The notes under the pieces were generated by a model. It made no database searches. It was not told the DNA's origin and saw only the letters and a program-made list of their open reading frames with translations. DNA of 64,000 bases from Roseateles noduli (GTDB taxonomy: Bacteria; Pseudomonadota; Gammaproteobacteria; Burkholderiales; Burkholderiaceae_C), in the NCBI GenBank assembly GCA_002205125.1, contig NIOE01000003.1, positions 248,001 to 312,000 on the forward strand. Direction: 5' to 3'. The first letter of the stretch is position 1, and each line of letters opens with the position of its first letter. The position numbers were made by a program, and so were the translations under genes. Below, piece by piece: positions 46,679 to 56,502 of this stretch.

Positions 46679-47683
46679 TCAGACCAGCGCCTTCGCCAGC
46701 AGCGGCAGGCTGATGTCCATCCGGTAGTCGACGGCGGTGTGGTTGTCGTCGAATTCCTCGTAGACGTGCTTCACGCCCATCGCATCCAGCCGCCGGTGCA
46801 TGCGGCGGGCGCCGTAGACCAGGTTGTACTGGTCGACGTCTCCGCAGTCGATGAAGAGTGCCTTGAGCGCGCTCAGGCCGTGGCCGTGCGTCTCGACCAG
46901 CGTCAGCGGATCCCAGGCCAGCCAGTTGGCCCAGCGCTCCGGGATCAGCTCGCAGGTGTCGAGCGTCACCGGCAGCCGCACGCCGTAGGGCGCCGACGGA
47001 TCGGGATCGAAGCTCGCGGCCTGCGCGAACATCATGAGGATGTGGACGTCGCTGTCCTTGGGCTTCCTCGCGGACCAGAAGGCGTCGACCCACTTGCCGA
47101 TGTCCGGCTCCTTGGCCAGCGCGCGCAGCACCGGAACGAACTCGTGGCGGTAGAGCAGCTCGAAGCCCATGTCGCCGGAATGAACGGCCGCTGCGGACCA
47201 GAAGTCCGGATGCAGCAAGGCATGGACCATCGCGCCGTAACCGCCGCTGGACTTGCCGAAGATCCCGCGACGCCCATCGCCGCCGCAGTCGAAGCGTTGT
47301 TCGACGAAGGGCACGACCTCGTCGCGGAGGAAGTCGTCCCAGCGCCCCATGGCGACCGAGTTGACGTACTGGTTGCCGCCTAGCTTCGTGAAGCAGTCGG
47401 GGAAGGCGACGACCACCGGCGGCATCTCGCCGGCGGCGATCAGCCGGTCCAGCCGCTCGGGCAGGTTCTCGCCGAAGTTCTTCCAGTTCGTGTGCACGGG
47501 TCCGCCGGCGGTGAAGCCGACGATGTCCACGAGCAGCGGCAGGCCACGACCGTCGTGGCCGTGCGGGATGTAGACGTCCACGAGACGGCGGGTGGGCGCG
47601 CCCACCAGATTGCCGGCGAGGACCTCGCTGTCGACGCTCAGGCGATGGACGCTGCCGGCGGGCGTGTTCGGGCTTCTGTGCAT
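46679..47683 (-). CDS. Esterase-family alpha/beta hydrolase
   Basis: 334 aa, cytoplasmic. Nucleophile elbow GKSSGGYGAMVHALLHP (GxSxG), the esterase/enterochelin-esterase-type lead-in LVDVYIPHGHDGRGLPLLVDIVGF, and a His near the C-terminus in DNHTAVDYRMD. The likely acid is in LFIDCGDVDQYNLVYGAR. Putative carboxylesterase of the PF00756 type. It follows the APH gene's start by 6 bases on the same strand, so the two may be co-transcribed. Substrate unknown. Confidence 0.8.
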   Translation of the reverse strand: MHRSPNTPAGSVHRLSVDSEVLAGNLVGAPTRRLVDVYIPHGHDGRGLPLLVDIVGFTAGGPVHTNWKNFGENLPERLDRLIAAGEMPPVVVAFPDCFTKLGGNQYVNSVAMGRWDDFLRDEVVPFVEQRFDCGGDGRRGIFGKSSGGYGAMVHALLHPDFWSAAAVHSGDMGFELLYRHEFVPVLRALAKEPDIGKWVDAFWSARKPKDSDVHILMMFAQAASFDPDPSAPYGVRLPVTLDTCELIPERWANWLAWDPLTLVETHGHGLSALKALFIDCGDVDQYNLVYGARRMHRRLDAMGVKHVYEEFDDNHTAVDYRMDISLPLLAKALV

Positions 47684-47774
47684 GGGACCTCAGACGGACG
47701 ATTGACGGTGCAGGCCTCTCCGCGCCGTTGAGCGGAAATGGTATCGCGCCGGTGCTGTACTGCCCGACGCCGCC

Positions 47775-49181
47775 TCAACCCAGCGGCGGCATCAGGTTCA
47801 GCGCGAACACCATCAGCAGCCCCACGACGGACACGATGGACTGCACCACCGAGATCGTGCGGGTGGCCTCGCCCATCGACATGCCGAACGACTCTTTGAC
47901 CAGCCAGAAGCCCGCATGGTTGGCGTAGTTGAAGAAGAGCGATCCGCAGCCGATGGACAGGGCCAGCAGCGGCATGTTGACCGTCTCGCCGGACGTCGCC
48001 AGCGGCGCCAGCAGGCCCGCCGCGCCGACGATCCCGACCGTGGCGGAACCGGTGGAGACGGACAGCAGCATGGAGATGAGCCATCCCAGCAGCAGGGGGG
48101 ACAGCGCCAGCTGGTGGCTCATGTGCACGATCGCGTCGCCGACATGCGCATCGGTCAGCACCTGCTGGAAGGCGCCACCGCCGGCAATGATCAGCAGCAC
48201 GTTGGAGATGGGCTTGACGCTCTGGCTGAGCGCCTTTCTCACCGCCTCCGGCTCGCCGGAGCGGAGCATGACCATCGCGAAGATCAGGCCCAGCAGCATC
48301 GCGACGATCGGGTTGCCCAGGAAGGCCGTCACGTGCAGCACCGGGGAGGTCTTGTCGAGCACGATCTCCGCGATCGCATGCACCAGCATCAGCAGCGCCG
48401 GCAGCAGCGCGCACAGCACGCCAACGCCAACGCCGGGAGGCGCCGATGACGCCGGCGCGGAGCCGCCTGCCGGTGCGGGGAGTCCTTCGCTCTCCGGCAC
48501 GTACTGGTGGATCATGGCCTCGTCGGGTCGGGCCTGCATGCGCGGCGCGATGAAGGTGCCATAGATCGGACCGGCCAGGATGATCGCCGGAACGGCCGCG
48601 ATGAAGCCGTAGATCATCGTGACGCCGACGCTGGTCTTGAGCGTGGCGATGGCCGTCAACGGGCCGGGGTGCGGCGGCACCATGCCGTGCATGGCGGCCA
48701 GCGCGGCGATCACCGGAACGGACACATACACGTAGGCGGAGCCGCTGCCGAGCTTGCCGGTCTCCAGCTTGCGCGCCACGCCGAAGATCAGGGGCAGCAG
48801 CACCACGAGCCCCACTTCGAAGAACATCGGGATGCCGATGACGAAGGCCACGCCGGCCATCGCCCAGGGCAGGGCCCTGTAGGAGGACCGGCTCACGATG
48901 GCCTCGGAGACGGCCGTGGTGACGCCCGATTCCGCCAGCAGTTTCCCCAGCATGGCGCCGAGCGCCACCACCAGCCCCACGGCGCCCAGCGTCTTCCCCG
49001 CGCCGCCGGAGATGGCGGAGGCCACCTTGTCCAAGGGCATGCCGGTGGCGAGCCCCACGGCCATCGACACCAGCAGCAACGCCAGCAGCGGATGGAGTTT
49101 CGGCTTCGCCACGATGAGGGCCACAAGGCCCAGCACGCTGACCAGCGCGATGGTCAGCAGTCGGATGTCCACCAGGCTCAT
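47775..49181 (-). CDS. GntP-family gluconate:H+ symporter
   Basis: 468 aa from the ATG MSLVDIRLLTIALVSV, which follows GGAGAGAGG; a longer in-frame start at 49241 is unlikely. About 12-14 membrane helices. GntP-family signatures include GGAGKTLGAVGLVVALGAMLGKLLAESG, MVPPHPGPLTAIATL, LSVSTGSATVGIVGAAGLLAPL and SLFFNYANHAGFWLVKESFGMS. Imports gluconate or related sugar acids with protons. No gluconate kinase is adjacent. A product of pectin or glucan breakdown by the nearby secreted enzymes would be a logical substrate. Confidence 0.92.
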   Translation of the reverse strand: MSLVDIRLLTIALVSVLGLVALIVAKPKLHPLLALLLVSMAVGLATGMPLDKVASAISGGAGKTLGAVGLVVALGAMLGKLLAESGVTTAVSEAIVSRSSYRALPWAMAGVAFVIGIPMFFEVGLVVLLPLIFGVARKLETGKLGSGSAYVYVSVPVIAALAAMHGMVPPHPGPLTAIATLKTSVGVTMIYGFIAAVPAIILAGPIYGTFIAPRMQARPDEAMIHQYVPESEGLPAPAGGSAPASSAPPGVGVGVLCALLPALLMLVHAIAEIVLDKTSPVLHVTAFLGNPIVAMLLGLIFAMVMLRSGEPEAVRKALSQSVKPISNVLLIIAGGGAFQQVLTDAHVGDAIVHMSHQLALSPLLLGWLISMLLSVSTGSATVGIVGAAGLLAPLATSGETVNMPLLALSIGCGSLFFNYANHAGFWLVKESFGMSMGEATRTISVVQSIVSVVGLLMVFALNLMPPLG

Positions 49182-49272
49182 GGATGCCTCTCTCCGTTGT
49201 CGTCGACCCGAGGACCTCTCGCGCGTCGGACGCGGACCCATCCCTCAGGGAATGGATTCACGTTAGCAGGGA

Positions 49273-49307
49273 CGGCCCGGCGTCAGGGCGAGGAATACGC
49301 CGGGCCG
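49273..49307. terminator. Hairpin between the beta-helix enzyme and gntP genes
   Basis: CGGCCCGGCGT (49273-49283) and ACGCCGGGCCG (49297-49307) pair perfectly over 11 bp with a 13-base loop. It lies in the 261-base gap after the stop of the upstream enzyme gene on the minus strand. No T run follows. Confidence 0.45.
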
Positions 49308-49442
49308 GGGCGCCTGTGCGGTGGATGGCCATCGAGGCGCCGACGACGTGAAGGACCTGTGGAGCGGTGGCCTGCTGGTCGCACGTTCAATGCATCAGAC
49401 GTGCCCCGACATCGTCCTGCCGCCGCTCGGCCGCTCAACGGC

Positions 49443-51956
49443 TCAAGGATTCGAACCGCCCACCAGCACGTTGCCGCTGAACACGGGAATCCGCGAGGTG
49501 ACCACCGCCGTGCTCGCGTTCAATCCGGCATGCGAGTAGTCGTTCGACGCATTCCACACCTGCGCCCAGTCCGACAGGCGCAGCGTGATGTTGTAGTTCA
49601 GCGTCGCGCCGGCCGCGAGCTGGTGGCTGCCGAAGTCCAGCTCCGCGTAGTACACGTTGCCGGCATGCGGCTTCAAGGCGCTGCAGGAGAAGGCCGCCAG
49701 GTTGGTGCCGGACCGCTCTTCGCAGAGCACCGTCGACGCCCCGCGGTTGCTGGCGAGCAGCTCCGAGACATCGACATAGACGCGGGCCTTCAGGTTCGCC
49801 AGCGGCGCCGTGCCGAGGTTGCGCAGCGCGAGGTTGTACTTCGTCTGCTTGTTGTCGTCCTGATTCAGGAGCGCCTTGACCTCGACCTGGCCCGACGCTG
49901 GCGCGGGGGCCGGAGCCGGAGCGGGCGCAGGGGCCGGAGCCGGAGCGGGCGCAGGGGCCGGAGCGGGCGCGCCGGCATTCAACAGGAACAGCGACGCGCT
50001 CGCGCCGTCCGTGCGGCTGCTGTTGACGCCGTTGCGCGGGCTCATCGCGTAGTCGAGCGTCTCGCTGCCGCCCCAGTCGGCGAGCTTCGCGCCGGGTGCG
50101 GTCTCCAGGTGCTTGTAGACGGCCTCGTTGCTTGAATCGACGCCGAACTGGAAGATCACGTGCTGCCGGCTTCCGTCGGTCCTGTAATACGGCAGGTAAT
50201 CGGAATCGGTGCCGTTGAAGCCGTCGCCGATGCGATCGCCGTTGGCGTCGCGCTCCTTCTTCATCACGTTGTTGTAGAAGACGTTCTTCGGTCCGGTGGC
50301 GCCGGCCCAGTGCGCCTTGCGGCCCGTGGACCAGTAGACCGGATACCAGGTCCCCGTGTCGCCGGCGCCGCCTTCGCCGCCGCAGTTGGCGGTGCAACTC
50401 CCCGACGAATGGTTGAAGGGCACCTTGCTCACGTTGAGCTCGATCAGGTTGTTGCGTTCCCAGCCGCCGTGCAGGTTGAGGTCGCAGTCCATCTCGTTGG
50501 CGATCGCCACGTTGCCCGAGGCGGCCCACTGGAAGGTGAAGTGGCGCACGTTGCTCAGCCGGTTGCCGGCGTAGAGCGAGTCCCAGACCTTGCTGCCGCG
50601 CATGTAGCCGTTGCCGCCCTTGCCCTTGTTCCAGGCGCCGTCGATCGCGTTGTCCTGCACCTGGATGTTCTTGGCGAACTCCGTGACGATCGGGTGCGAG
50701 CCGGTCATCGCGAGCTTCACGTCGCGCACGAAGGCGTCGGCCACCCACTTGAAGACGATGCCGTGCATCGCGTACTCGGGCGCGAGGTTGCCGTAGTTGT
50801 GGATCGCGTTGGCCGGCGTCACCGCATAGGTGCCGCCACCCAGCTTGGGCAGGCCGTTGAGCGCCATCTCGGCATAGAGGTTGGAGAAGCCGACGCCGCG
50901 CACCACCTGCAGCGGCACGGCCTTGCTGTAGTAGGCGACGCCGGGGCCGCCTTCGGACGAGGGCAGGGTGGTCGATCCGTCGGCGACGTTGTCGCGGTTG
51001 AGGTCGAACTCCAGCGGCTTGTCCAGGGTGAGGGTGCGATTGGCCGCGTCCACTGCGACGACCTTGAACATCTGGGACTTCATCAGCCCGTTCACGCATT
51101 CGTCGGGCGTGGCGACGCAGTCGGCGCCCATCTCGTCGACGAACATCTTGCGGGTGTTCGCGGCGGCGATCAGCACGTAGCCGCCGACGCTGAAGCGCGA
51201 CATGGCGGCGGAGGTGTCCAGCGGAACGACGGTCGCGCCCTTCAAGGCGGCGTAGGGCGTGCTCTGCCGCACCTTCACGCCGGCCTTCCAGTGCTGGTTC
51301 ACGCTGCCTTCGAAGATGTCCTTGCGGTTGGCCGGCGCGGCGGCGTAGTCGCTGGCGTAGTCGGCGTGCACGGCGGTGGTCTGCACCCGGAACATGCCGC
51401 GGCCTGGCCAGGCCCAGCCCATCTGCCCCGAGCCGGAGGCCATGCCGGCCATGTCCGGCTGGCTCTTGTCGGCGCTCAGCACGTCGTAGCGGGTATTGGC
51501 GTCGGGCTTGAAGACCAGCTTGGTGCCGCTGGCCGGGTCGCTGCCGGCGCCGACGATCCAGAGGTAGCTGGAGCGGACGTGGATCTCGCGCGAGAGGTTG
51601 AGCGTGCCGGCCGGCAGCACCAGCTTGCGGTAGGCGTGGGGGCCGCCGCCGGCGCCGGAGTCGATGGCGGCCTGCAGGGCCGCGCTGTCGTCGGTGCCGT
51701 CGTTGGCGGTGACGCCGAAGTTGACGGCGAAGATCGTCGTGGCGACGTCGGCCTCGGTGGGCAGCGCGGCGCCTTCGTTGTAGCCGGCCTTGCGCCAGTC
51801 GTAGAGGCCGGGCAGGGGCTGGCGGCGGTTGCCGGCGCCCAGGTCAAGCGCTTGCCCCGAAGCGCAGAAGGCCAGCACGGCGACCATGACGGCCGTGTGT
51901 CGCCTGCGCGCGGCGCGGCGTGGGGAATATCGCTGGGAACGTTGGAAAGGTGTCAC
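49443..51956 (-). CDS. Secreted pectate-lyase-superfamily (beta-helix) enzyme with CBM3
   Basis: 837 aa. Signal peptide ~1-36 (HTAVMVAVLAFCASGQA). A right-handed beta-helix of the Pectate_lyase_3/GH28-like superfamily starts with VNFGVTANDGTDDSAALQAAIDSG and LVLPAGTLNLSREIHVRSSYLWIVGAG, continuing with ladder-like turns to ~660 (HGIVFKWVADAFVRDVKLAMTG, HFTFQWAASGNVAIANEMDCDLNL). An alternating Ala-Pro linker of ~25 residues follows, then a family-3 cellulose-binding module (VEVKALLNQDDNKQTKYNLALRNLG ... LSDWAQVWNASNDYSHAG). The CBM3 targets it to cellulose-containing plant walls. A perfect 22-base palindromic operator lies 29 bases upstream. Confidence 0.87.
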   Translation of the reverse strand: MTPFQRSQRYSPRRAARRRHTAVMVAVLAFCASGQALDLGAGNRRQPLPGLYDWRKAGYNEGAALPTEADVATTIFAVNFGVTANDGTDDSAALQAAIDSGAGGGPHAYRKLVLPAGTLNLSREIHVRSSYLWIVGAGSDPASGTKLVFKPDANTRYDVLSADKSQPDMAGMASGSGQMGWAWPGRGMFRVQTTAVHADYASDYAAAPANRKDIFEGSVNQHWKAGVKVRQSTPYAALKGATVVPLDTSAAMSRFSVGGYVLIAAANTRKMFVDEMGADCVATPDECVNGLMKSQMFKVVAVDAANRTLTLDKPLEFDLNRDNVADGSTTLPSSEGGPGVAYYSKAVPLQVVRGVGFSNLYAEMALNGLPKLGGGTYAVTPANAIHNYGNLAPEYAMHGIVFKWVADAFVRDVKLAMTGSHPIVTEFAKNIQVQDNAIDGAWNKGKGGNGYMRGSKVWDSLYAGNRLSNVRHFTFQWAASGNVAIANEMDCDLNLHGGWERNNLIELNVSKVPFNHSSGSCTANCGGEGGAGDTGTWYPVYWSTGRKAHWAGATGPKNVFYNNVMKKERDANGDRIGDGFNGTDSDYLPYYRTDGSRQHVIFQFGVDSSNEAVYKHLETAPGAKLADWGGSETLDYAMSPRNGVNSSRTDGASASLFLLNAGAPAPAPAPAPAPAPAPAPAPAPAPASGQVEVKALLNQDDNKQTKYNLALRNLGTAPLANLKARVYVDVSELLASNRGASTVLCEERSGTNLAAFSCSALKPHAGNVYYAELDFGSHQLAAGATLNYNITLRLSDWAQVWNASNDYSHAGLNASTAVVTSRIPVFSGNVLVGGSNP
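49900..49975. repeat. Ala-Pro linker repeats
   Basis: GGAGCCGGAGCGGGCGCA-type repeats encode the alternating Ala-Pro linker between the beta-helix and the CBM3 of the enzyme at 49443-51956. Confidence 0.75.
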
Positions 51957-51984
51957 GGGTGTCTCCTTCGCTTGAAATGCCTGC

Positions 51985-52006
51985 TGAAGTTAAACGTTTA
52001 ACTTCA
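51985..52006. promoter_or_regulatory. Perfect 22-bp palindrome, LacI-type operator candidate
   Basis: The 22 bases are an exact palindrome with core GTTAAACGTTTAAC and flanks TGAA/TTCA. The central CG dyad and A/T-rich arms are the form bound by LacI/GalR-family repressors. It lies 29 bases upstream of the beta-helix enzyme start, over or just downstream of its promoter. No repressor gene of this type is in the window. Confidence 0.7.
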
Positions 52007-52134
52007 ATCGCGAAGGCTACGAGGTGAGACCTGGCACTGTCAACGTCGAGCTTGTGGGATGTGTAAGCCGATGAAGGGCCGGCTGCAGGCTGGCCTGGAG
52101 ACCGCGATGCGCCATGGCAATGGCGCTCCGTCGC

Positions 52135-52746
52135 TCAAGGCATCGTGAACAGCCTGGAGAACACTCCGGACTCCTGCTCGACGTTGACGATGGACCACGA
52201 GGTCAGATGCGCCAGCAGGTTGATCTGCTGCGCACTCAGATGCGTGTCCATCGTGTCGTAGTTCGGGAAGTGGTGGATCGCCCGCTCCACATCGATGAGC
52301 GCCTCCATCAGGAGGTTGCCCTTGAACTGCGCCCGCCAGTCGCTGGCGTCGTTCAGGTAGACCCACACGATCGTCATCGTGTCGCGCGCCTGCACGCCGA
52401 ACCACGGGTTGCGCACGACCTTGAGGCTCTGGCTCAGGATCGCCGGTGCCGTGTTCGGGGCCGTGGCGGTCGGTGACCCTCCGGCGGCCCTCCACAAGGC
52501 GCTCAGGAAGACCGCGAAGTCGCTGGACTCGAAGACCTGGTTCTTCGCGTATTGCTGGTGGGCGGTGGCCCCCGCCTCGGCGTAGGTCACGTAGCCCTTG
52601 TGCTCGTCGTGGGGCATGTACCCAAACAGCGGCGGGATCTGGTCATCCACCAGCACTCGGGTGTCGACGGCGCAGGTGGCGGGATCGTCGGCGCCGGAAA
52701 TGCCGCGAGACGTCCGCGCCAGGGCTGTCTCCGCGTTCACGCACAC
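52135..52746 (-). pseudogene. 3' remnant of an unrecognised gene cut by the Tn3-family element
   Basis: 203 codons from a GTG at 52746, opening exactly where the putative transposon end begins. The frame is open further upstream only through transposon sequence to the transposase stop, and no ribosome site precedes the GTG. The product (GYVTYAEAGATAHQQYAKNQVFESSDFAVFLSALWRAAGG, TIVWVYLNDASDWRAQFKGNLLMEALIDVE, LLAHLTSWSIVNVEQESGVFSRLF) is protein-like with no signal peptide and starts in mid-domain. I do not recognise the family. It is best read as the C-terminal part of a gene interrupted by insertion; it could alternatively be a small intact gene. Confidence 0.5.
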
Positions 52747-52748
52747 GA

Positions 52749-52792
52749 GGGTCGGCCGTGATTCCTGAAAAATCCGCAGGAAGCTACCTAAG
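52749..52792. repeat. Putative terminal inverted repeat of the Tn3-family element (left end)
   Basis: Begins GGGTCGGCCGTG and ends CTACCTAAG; Tn3-family ends characteristically begin with a run of G and end in TAAG over 38-48 bases. It lies 15 bases past the transposase stop, the usual place, and marks the edge of the truncated gene. No reverse-complement copy was found within the window to the right. Confidence 0.4.
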
Positions 52793-52806
52793 TGCTTGTC
52801 AGGACT

Positions 52807-55767
52807 TCAGAATCTAATCTTGTAGTCGATCGGCTCGACGGGCTTTGACAGGTCCAGTGTGTAGTCGCCGAACCTATTGATGTGGGCGGTTCTGTAAGGC
52901 GACAGCCCGCGAAGCACTGGCTCGCCAAGCAAAAAGCCTTCGGCCTGTAGTTCCTTCAGCTTCCGCGACATCCATTGGACGTTGTGAAGGATGACCATGT
53001 TGGCCACCAACTGGCTGTACTTGATGACCTTCCGCTGCTCGTGTCGGAGGTTCTCAGCAATGATCCCCTCCCCTCCGAAGAACAGCCACTTCACGAAGTT
53101 GTTGAATTCCTCGCTCTTGTTGGTGGCGGCGTGGATGGAGCGCCGCAACTCGATGTCGTTAACGTAGTTCAGGAGAAACATCGTCCGGATCACTCTGCCC
53201 AGTTCTCTGAAGGCGAAGTAAAGCTTGTTCTTACGGCTAAACGTCCCCAGGCGGCGCAGGATCATCGACGGCGTGATCTTCCCCAATTTGATCGATACAG
53301 CGACACGCAGCATGTCTCGATAGTGCAAGGCCAGCAGATCCCAGTCGATGGTTCCGCGGAACAGGCTCTGGATGTGCTTGTATGGGACGCCGGCCTCAGC
53401 CTTATAAAACACGAGATCCTTGATGTTCCGGATGCGGGGCATGAGCTTGATGCCAAGCAAGTGCGCAAGTCCGAAGACCGGCGCGCTTTGAGCCTGCGTG
53501 TCGCCGTGTAGCGTATCGGGCTGGATGTCGGACTCGTTCTTGACGAGTCCATCGAGGATGTACACCGCTTCATACACGCCGCAGGGAATGAAGTTCCCGA
53601 ACAAGGCGATGTACATGTCGGACACGTGGTAGTAGCCGATGCCGCCGTAGCCCCCGTACCTCAGGTGGTACTCGGACATCAGGTTCTGCTCGTAGACGTT
53701 CCACTTGGTGCCATCGGCAGAAGCCGACTTGCCCGTGCCCCAAAACTGGGGGAGCGCGAACCGGTTGTAGGCATTGACGACCTTGAAGATGGCTTTGTCC
53801 AACCGCTCCTCGGTCACGTGGTGAAGATTCAGCCAGGCCACTTGTTTTCGCGAGAGTCCCTTGACTGACAGGGCCGTCTGGGTAGGGCCGAGATTGCAGC
53901 CGTAGCAGAACAGCGTGGTCAGAAACCGCTTGCGCGGATCGTCAACCTTGCTTTCGAACCCGGACAGCGGTCCGAACTGCTTGTGCAGGTCTAACCATCG
54001 CTCGGTCTCGGTCAGCACGTCGAGAATGCTCGTCGTGGCCATGGAGTTCGTGATCGCTTGATCGAGCTCAGGCAAGCCATCTGGCGGCGGCGCTCGATCG
54101 GCGCGCCTGAGGAGCAGGCCGTTCTCCGTGAGAGCGACGTGCTCGTTGTCAGGGAAGCGATCGTCGACCTTCTGGGCTACTTCAAGCAGTTGTTGCTTCA
54201 ACAGCGCCACCAAGGCGTCACCGTCTGTTGGCAGCCCCACCATGCTGGCGTAGTCGGTCACTTCAGCGTCAAACTCGTCCCAACCAACCAAGTGATCACG
54301 ATAGTCGTCAAACTGATCGCTGTTCTGGACATACAGGTCACCTGACTTCAGTTCCTCCATGACATGGGAGAAGACGCAGAGCTCAAGGTACTTTCGGTGC
54401 AGCAGACCTTCATTGGGTCCGACTCCCTCGATCAAGTTGCGCCACCGTCGCTCTGAGAGCCACGACAGTTCAACGGCTTCAAGTCCGGCATCTGCCCGTA
54501 CGAACTCCTTGTGACTGGAGCGGAACTGCATCATCCAGGCAACGGTCTTCAGGAGACTCTCATCCGGAGACGAGGACTTCAGCTGCATGGCATCGAGGCA
54601 CTGAAACAAGAGCGCGCGTTTGCTGCGGTACTGCTGCAGCATGAACGGGTAGTAGTTATTACCAGCGAATGCCATGTGTTCATCGCATCGCTCGATCCAG
54701 ATTGACGGCTCCTCGTCGAGGATCTTGCGCATGCGCTCGACGCGGGCCGGATCGCTGCCATCTTCTTCGAAGGCCGTGAGGACATCGCGGAACTGCGCAA
54801 TGAGGGCCTCACCTTGGGCGACGTGCTCAAGCTGGTACTCCTTCAGCCGCTCGCGCGCCAGGTTGTGCATGTTCCTGACGGACCGAATGAAGATCTCGGC
54901 CACGTCATCCACGGCCTTCTGAAGCTGGGCGTGAATGAGAAGCACAGCGAGTGCATAGCGCTTCACCGGCTTGAGCGCGGCCATCTCTCGCACGTTCAAG
55001 GCTCGGGCTTCGAGCACAAACTGCGTGCGCTTCGACACTGGCATCTCGTTGGCCGTGGGCAGCGCATCTGCCAGCTTGCGAACGGCCTCAATGTGCGTCA
55101 GGTAGCTGGCCACCTCTCGAACGCTTGGTTGCTTGGGTTCGCGTTTGAGTTGTTCCCACTGGCTCTTTCCAGAGCGCGTTCTGAAGAGGCTATCGATGCG
55201 TTCACGCTGGTGCTCGTCCAGGCGGGAGGCGATCGCTTGCTGCAGGCTGTCGTTGACCCGTGATCTTGCCCTTGCGGCAGCGCGAGACAGGGTCACGAAG
55301 CCCGGCAGCTCGAAGCGGTGATGAAGCAACTCTTCGAGCAACACGTTGATGATGTCGGGCAACTCCTGCTTCGTCTGGGCCGCCTTGATCGCTTGCTCGT
55401 CCAGCCACTCGCTTCCGTCAGCTCCCAGGACCTTCAGTCCTGCGTACTCGCGGAGGAGCCGATGGTGGATTGACTTGCTCCCCGACTCGTCGTAGGCCTT
55501 GAGATCTCGGACTCCAAAGACTGGCACTCCAAAGTGCTTGCAGATGTGGCGCACGATCACCGAAGGGATATCCGCCGCCATCGGGAAATAACCCAATCGC
55601 TGAAGCACCTTCAGCTGCATGGTGATGAGCGCCTGTGTCGTTGCACGACGGTAGGCGTCAGCAACAAACTGACGCTCCTTCTGCGATGGAGTGAACAACG
55701 CCAGGAGATCCTTCTCCGAGACCTCTTCTCGAAGCTGAGGATACGCAGTCTCGGTGATGTTGCTCAT
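52807..55767 (-). mobile_element. tnpA: Tn3-family transposase TnpA
   Basis: 986 aa, the normal size for Tn3-family DDE transposases (~950-1020). The N-terminal DUF4158 region starts ITETAYPQLREEVSEKDLLALFTPSQKERQFV. The catalytic domain carries the first Asp in SADGTKWNVYEQN, the second in TLHGDTQAQSAPVFGLAHLLG, and the Glu in NKSEEFNNFVKWLFFGGEG. The protein ends PYRTAHINRFGDYTLDLSKPVEPIDYKIRF, similar to the C-termini of complete family members. It seems intact. Base composition is clearly less GC-rich than neighbours, showing foreign origin. There is no tnpR resolvase or tnpI gene beside it, so it is either an IS-like form or part of a larger transposon extending to the right. Confidence 0.9.
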
Positions 55768-56144
55768 CGGTCAGGACCCCGGGGTGATGCAAACGACGCC
55801 GACTGGCACGTCGATAGCGGCCCTGGAAGGTGCTGCCCAATCCGTCGTTGGGCGAAGATGGTAGTCAGAAACACGGAAGAAGGCGATGCCGAACAACGGG
55901 CGTTTCGCATTCGAAGCGACCAGCGTGTCGACTTGGCTTGCTCAAGGTGAGACCTGACCCCCAGCTCCTGCGTGGCGAGATGACTTCGCGTTCGATGTTG
56001 GCGATGGGCTTAAGGAACTAGGGAACACCCTACCCGAAACAGTTGGGCCTTTGCGGGGTCGCCTGCATTCGCAGCACGGCGCCCCATCCGGCGTCTGTTC
56101 ATCGGAGCACCGACGCCCTGCAATCAAGTGCCACCGAATTGAGA
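55768..56144. other. 377-bp non-coding stretch between tnpA and cusF
   Basis: No convincing gene on either strand. It contains an AGGTGAGACCTG motif at 55945-55956 that also occurs at 52022-52033, on the other side of the transposase. A GACCCCGGGGTC palindrome lies just upstream of tnpA (55774-55785). Probably decayed mobile-element sequence plus the tnpA promoter. Confidence 0.4.
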
Positions 56145-56489
56145 TCAGCGCCGCTTGAGCTCCGTCACCGTCGCCTTGCCCTTGATCATTTCGGCCTGGA
56201 ACTCGACTTGATCGCCGACCTTGAGGCCGTCGAGCAGCTTCTTCTCTGCAACCTCAAACCCCATGGTCATCCCCGGCATCGCGAGATTGGGAATGTCGCC
56301 ATGCCGCAGGACGACTTGGCCCTTGGCGAGGTCGACCTTGCGCACCTCGCCCTGCACCAGGGGCATGGCGGCCGACGCAGCGTTCTTGCTCGGCATCGGC
56401 ATGGACATCGTGCCAGACGAGCCCTGAGCATGAGCCTGTATCCCGGCGAGGGCGAACAGCGCGGTGGCAAGCATGTTGATGGTCTTCAT
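56145..56489 (-). CDS. cusF: CusF-like periplasmic copper/silver-binding protein
   Basis: 114 aa with signal peptide ~1-22 (MLATALFALAGIQAHA). CusF/EcpF fold (PF11604): GEVRKVDLAKGQVVLRHGDIPNLAMPGMTMGFEVAEKKLLDGLKVGDQVEFQAEMIKGKATVTEL. The conserved His and the MTM pair that bind Cu(I)/Ag(I) are present, but the capping tryptophan of E. coli CusF (W44) is replaced by methionine (AMPGMTM). An extra Met/His-poor stretch (GTMSMPMPSKN) may bind metal. Delivers metal to the CusCBA pump. Last gene of the operon, 13 bases after cusA. Confidence 0.9.
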   Translation of the reverse strand: MKTINMLATALFALAGIQAHAQGSSGTMSMPMPSKNAASAAMPLVQGEVRKVDLAKGQVVLRHGDIPNLAMPGMTMGFEVAEKKLLDGLKVGDQVEFQAEMIKGKATVTELKRR

Positions 56490-56502
56490 AGATGAAACTC
56501 CT

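Noticed and set aside
50160-52001. 613-codon frame opposite the beta-helix enzyme
   Set aside because: Shadow with no motif; the minus-strand gene has signal peptide, linker and CBM3.
56020-56100. Right end of the Tn3 element near CTTAAGG ... GGGG
   Set aside because: It has the expected end bases, but the interior does not match the left candidate repeat.
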